Shown here: piece by piece, positions 42,820-43,141 of the stretch
Layout: every line of letters begins with the position of its first letter
How positions within the stretch are numbered: the stretch's first letter is position 1
Source of the DNA: Lentisphaeria bacterium
GTDB lineage: Bacteria; Verrucomicrobiota; Lentisphaeria; Victivallales; Victivallaceae
DNA: 43,141 nt
Assembly (NCBI GenBank): GCA_900768505.1
Contig: CAAGED010000059.1
Location: 1-43,141 of the forward strand
Reading direction: 5' to 3'
Position numbers and translations under genes: made by a program
The notes under the pieces: generated by a model
The model's input: the letters and a program-made list of their open reading frames with translations, nothing else
What the model was told of the DNA's origin: nothing
Database searches by the model: none

Positions 42820-43053
42820 GTGGAATGGGAGTATCCAGAATGGCGAAAAAAACTATTAATTTTATTTGTAATCACCCTTGTAGTCATGCTGTCTGCTTTT
42901 TTTGCATATGTCGAGACCCAGAATCTGCGCTTGGCAAGTATAGTTAAAGCAAATATACTTTTTGCACTTCAAGAAATATCTGAAAACATGTGTAACAAAG
43001 ATTATGAAATCGCCAAAAAAAAGATAACGTCCGGAAAATTGCGCACATTTTGA
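42820..43053 (+). CDS. Possible small single-pass membrane protein, GTG start
   Basis: The frame gives 77 residues: MEWEYPEWRKK, one strong membrane helix (LLILFVITLVVMLSAFFAYV), then a charged tail (ALQEISENMCNKDYEIAKKKITSGK). The arrangement of a short cytoplasmic basic stretch, a helix and an outer tail is plausible for a real gene, and no antisense gene explains it. Support for the start is poor: GTG, with no clear ribosome site, and the same frame stays open further upstream (to at least 42760, where GAGGGA occurs). I do not recognise the family. Confidence 0.4.
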   Translation: MEWEYPEWRKKLLILFVITLVVMLSAFFAYVETQNLRLASIVKANILFALQEISENMCNKDYEIAKKKITSGKLRTF

Positions 43054-43069
43054 AAGAGGCTACTTGACT

Positions 43070-43101
43070 GATTGATTATAATAACCACAAAACAATCAAT
43101 C
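43070..43101. promoter_or_regulatory. Inverted repeat upstream of the right-edge gene
   Basis: GATTGATT (43070-43077) and AATCAATC (43094-43101) are exact inverted repeats with a 16-bp spacer, ending 16 bp before the last start codon. A TATAAT (43077-43082) overlaps it. It could be an operator or leader hairpin. Confidence 0.35.
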
Positions 43102-43117
43102 GAAAGGAAAACAGGCC

Positions 43118-43141
43118 ATGGGAAATGTAGTGCATGAAAAC
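43118..43141 (+). CDS. Start of an unidentified gene, cut by window edge
   Basis: Only eight codons (MGNVVHEN) are visible. The ATG is preceded by AAAGGA about 10 nt upstream, a plausible ribosome site, and by an inverted repeat and TATAAT. No family can be named from this. Confidence 0.4.

Noticed and set aside
43064..43082. TTGACT and TATAAT boxes near the right edge
   Set aside because: Only 7 bp apart, so they cannot work together as a sigma-70 promoter.

Overview
This window is chromosomal DNA from a Gram-negative, LPS-making bacterium with a meso-diaminopimelate cell wall. The best guess is the Lentisphaerota (Victivallis-type) branch of the PVC group. The sequence shows lpxD and lpxB, a Skp/OmpH chaperone, a Lol-type lipoprotein exporter, an LptF/G permease, dapB, and a murE with the DNPR motif typical of DAP-adding enzymes. 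The phylum guess rests on the left-edge pseudopilin (a DUF1559-like 'KFTLIELLVVIAIIAILAG' start, abundant in Lentisphaerota and Planctomycetes), a single LolC/E permease, and Sel1/WG repeat proteins. No 16S gene is present, so the phylum is an inference.

Layout. Positions 1-17571 are almost entirely minus strand: a truncated pseudopilin; a secreted Sel1-repeat/WG-repeat pair; a small HTH regulator followed by ompH and lpxD; an operon of lolC, lolD and a large alpha/beta-hydrolase fused to a CoA-dependent-type acyltransferase; secA; pyrE preceded by a small zinc-ribbon gene; a PtsN-like EIIA; and htpG. Positions 17838-22511 (plus) hold a HEAT-like/DUF349 protein and an MsbA-like ABC exporter. 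Positions 22589-30490 (minus) hold a MarR-controlled RND efflux pair, then gltX with a GH27-like glycosidase. A tRNA cluster (Glu-CTC, Arg-ACG, Val-GAC) lies at 30814-31115, followed by a decayed patch containing a RecD-like helicase fragment. Positions 32067-39826 (plus) hold a ClC protein, pyrF, lptF/G, a membrane-anchored peptide-type binding protein, dapB and lpxB. Positions 39998-42318 (minus) hold murI-murE. A CAU tRNA, a doubtful small membrane ORF and the first codons of another gene end the window.

Taken together the window is mostly core cell-envelope and housekeeping work: lipid A synthesis (lpxD, lpxB), lipid and LPS transport (MsbA-like, LptF/G), outer-membrane and lipoprotein delivery (SecA, OmpH, LolCD), peptidoglycan precursors (dapB, murI, murE) and pyrimidine synthesis (pyrE, pyrF). 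I see no intact mobile element, CRISPR array or complete accessory defence system. The most unusual protein is the hydrolase-acyltransferase fusion translated 4 nt after lolD. The most unusual DNA is a set of long, near-perfect palindromes around secA, phased A-tracts ahead of the tRNA cluster, and an attenuator-like hairpin ahead of pyrE. Start codons were chosen by ribosome binding site and family N-terminus, and often differ from the longest open frame.
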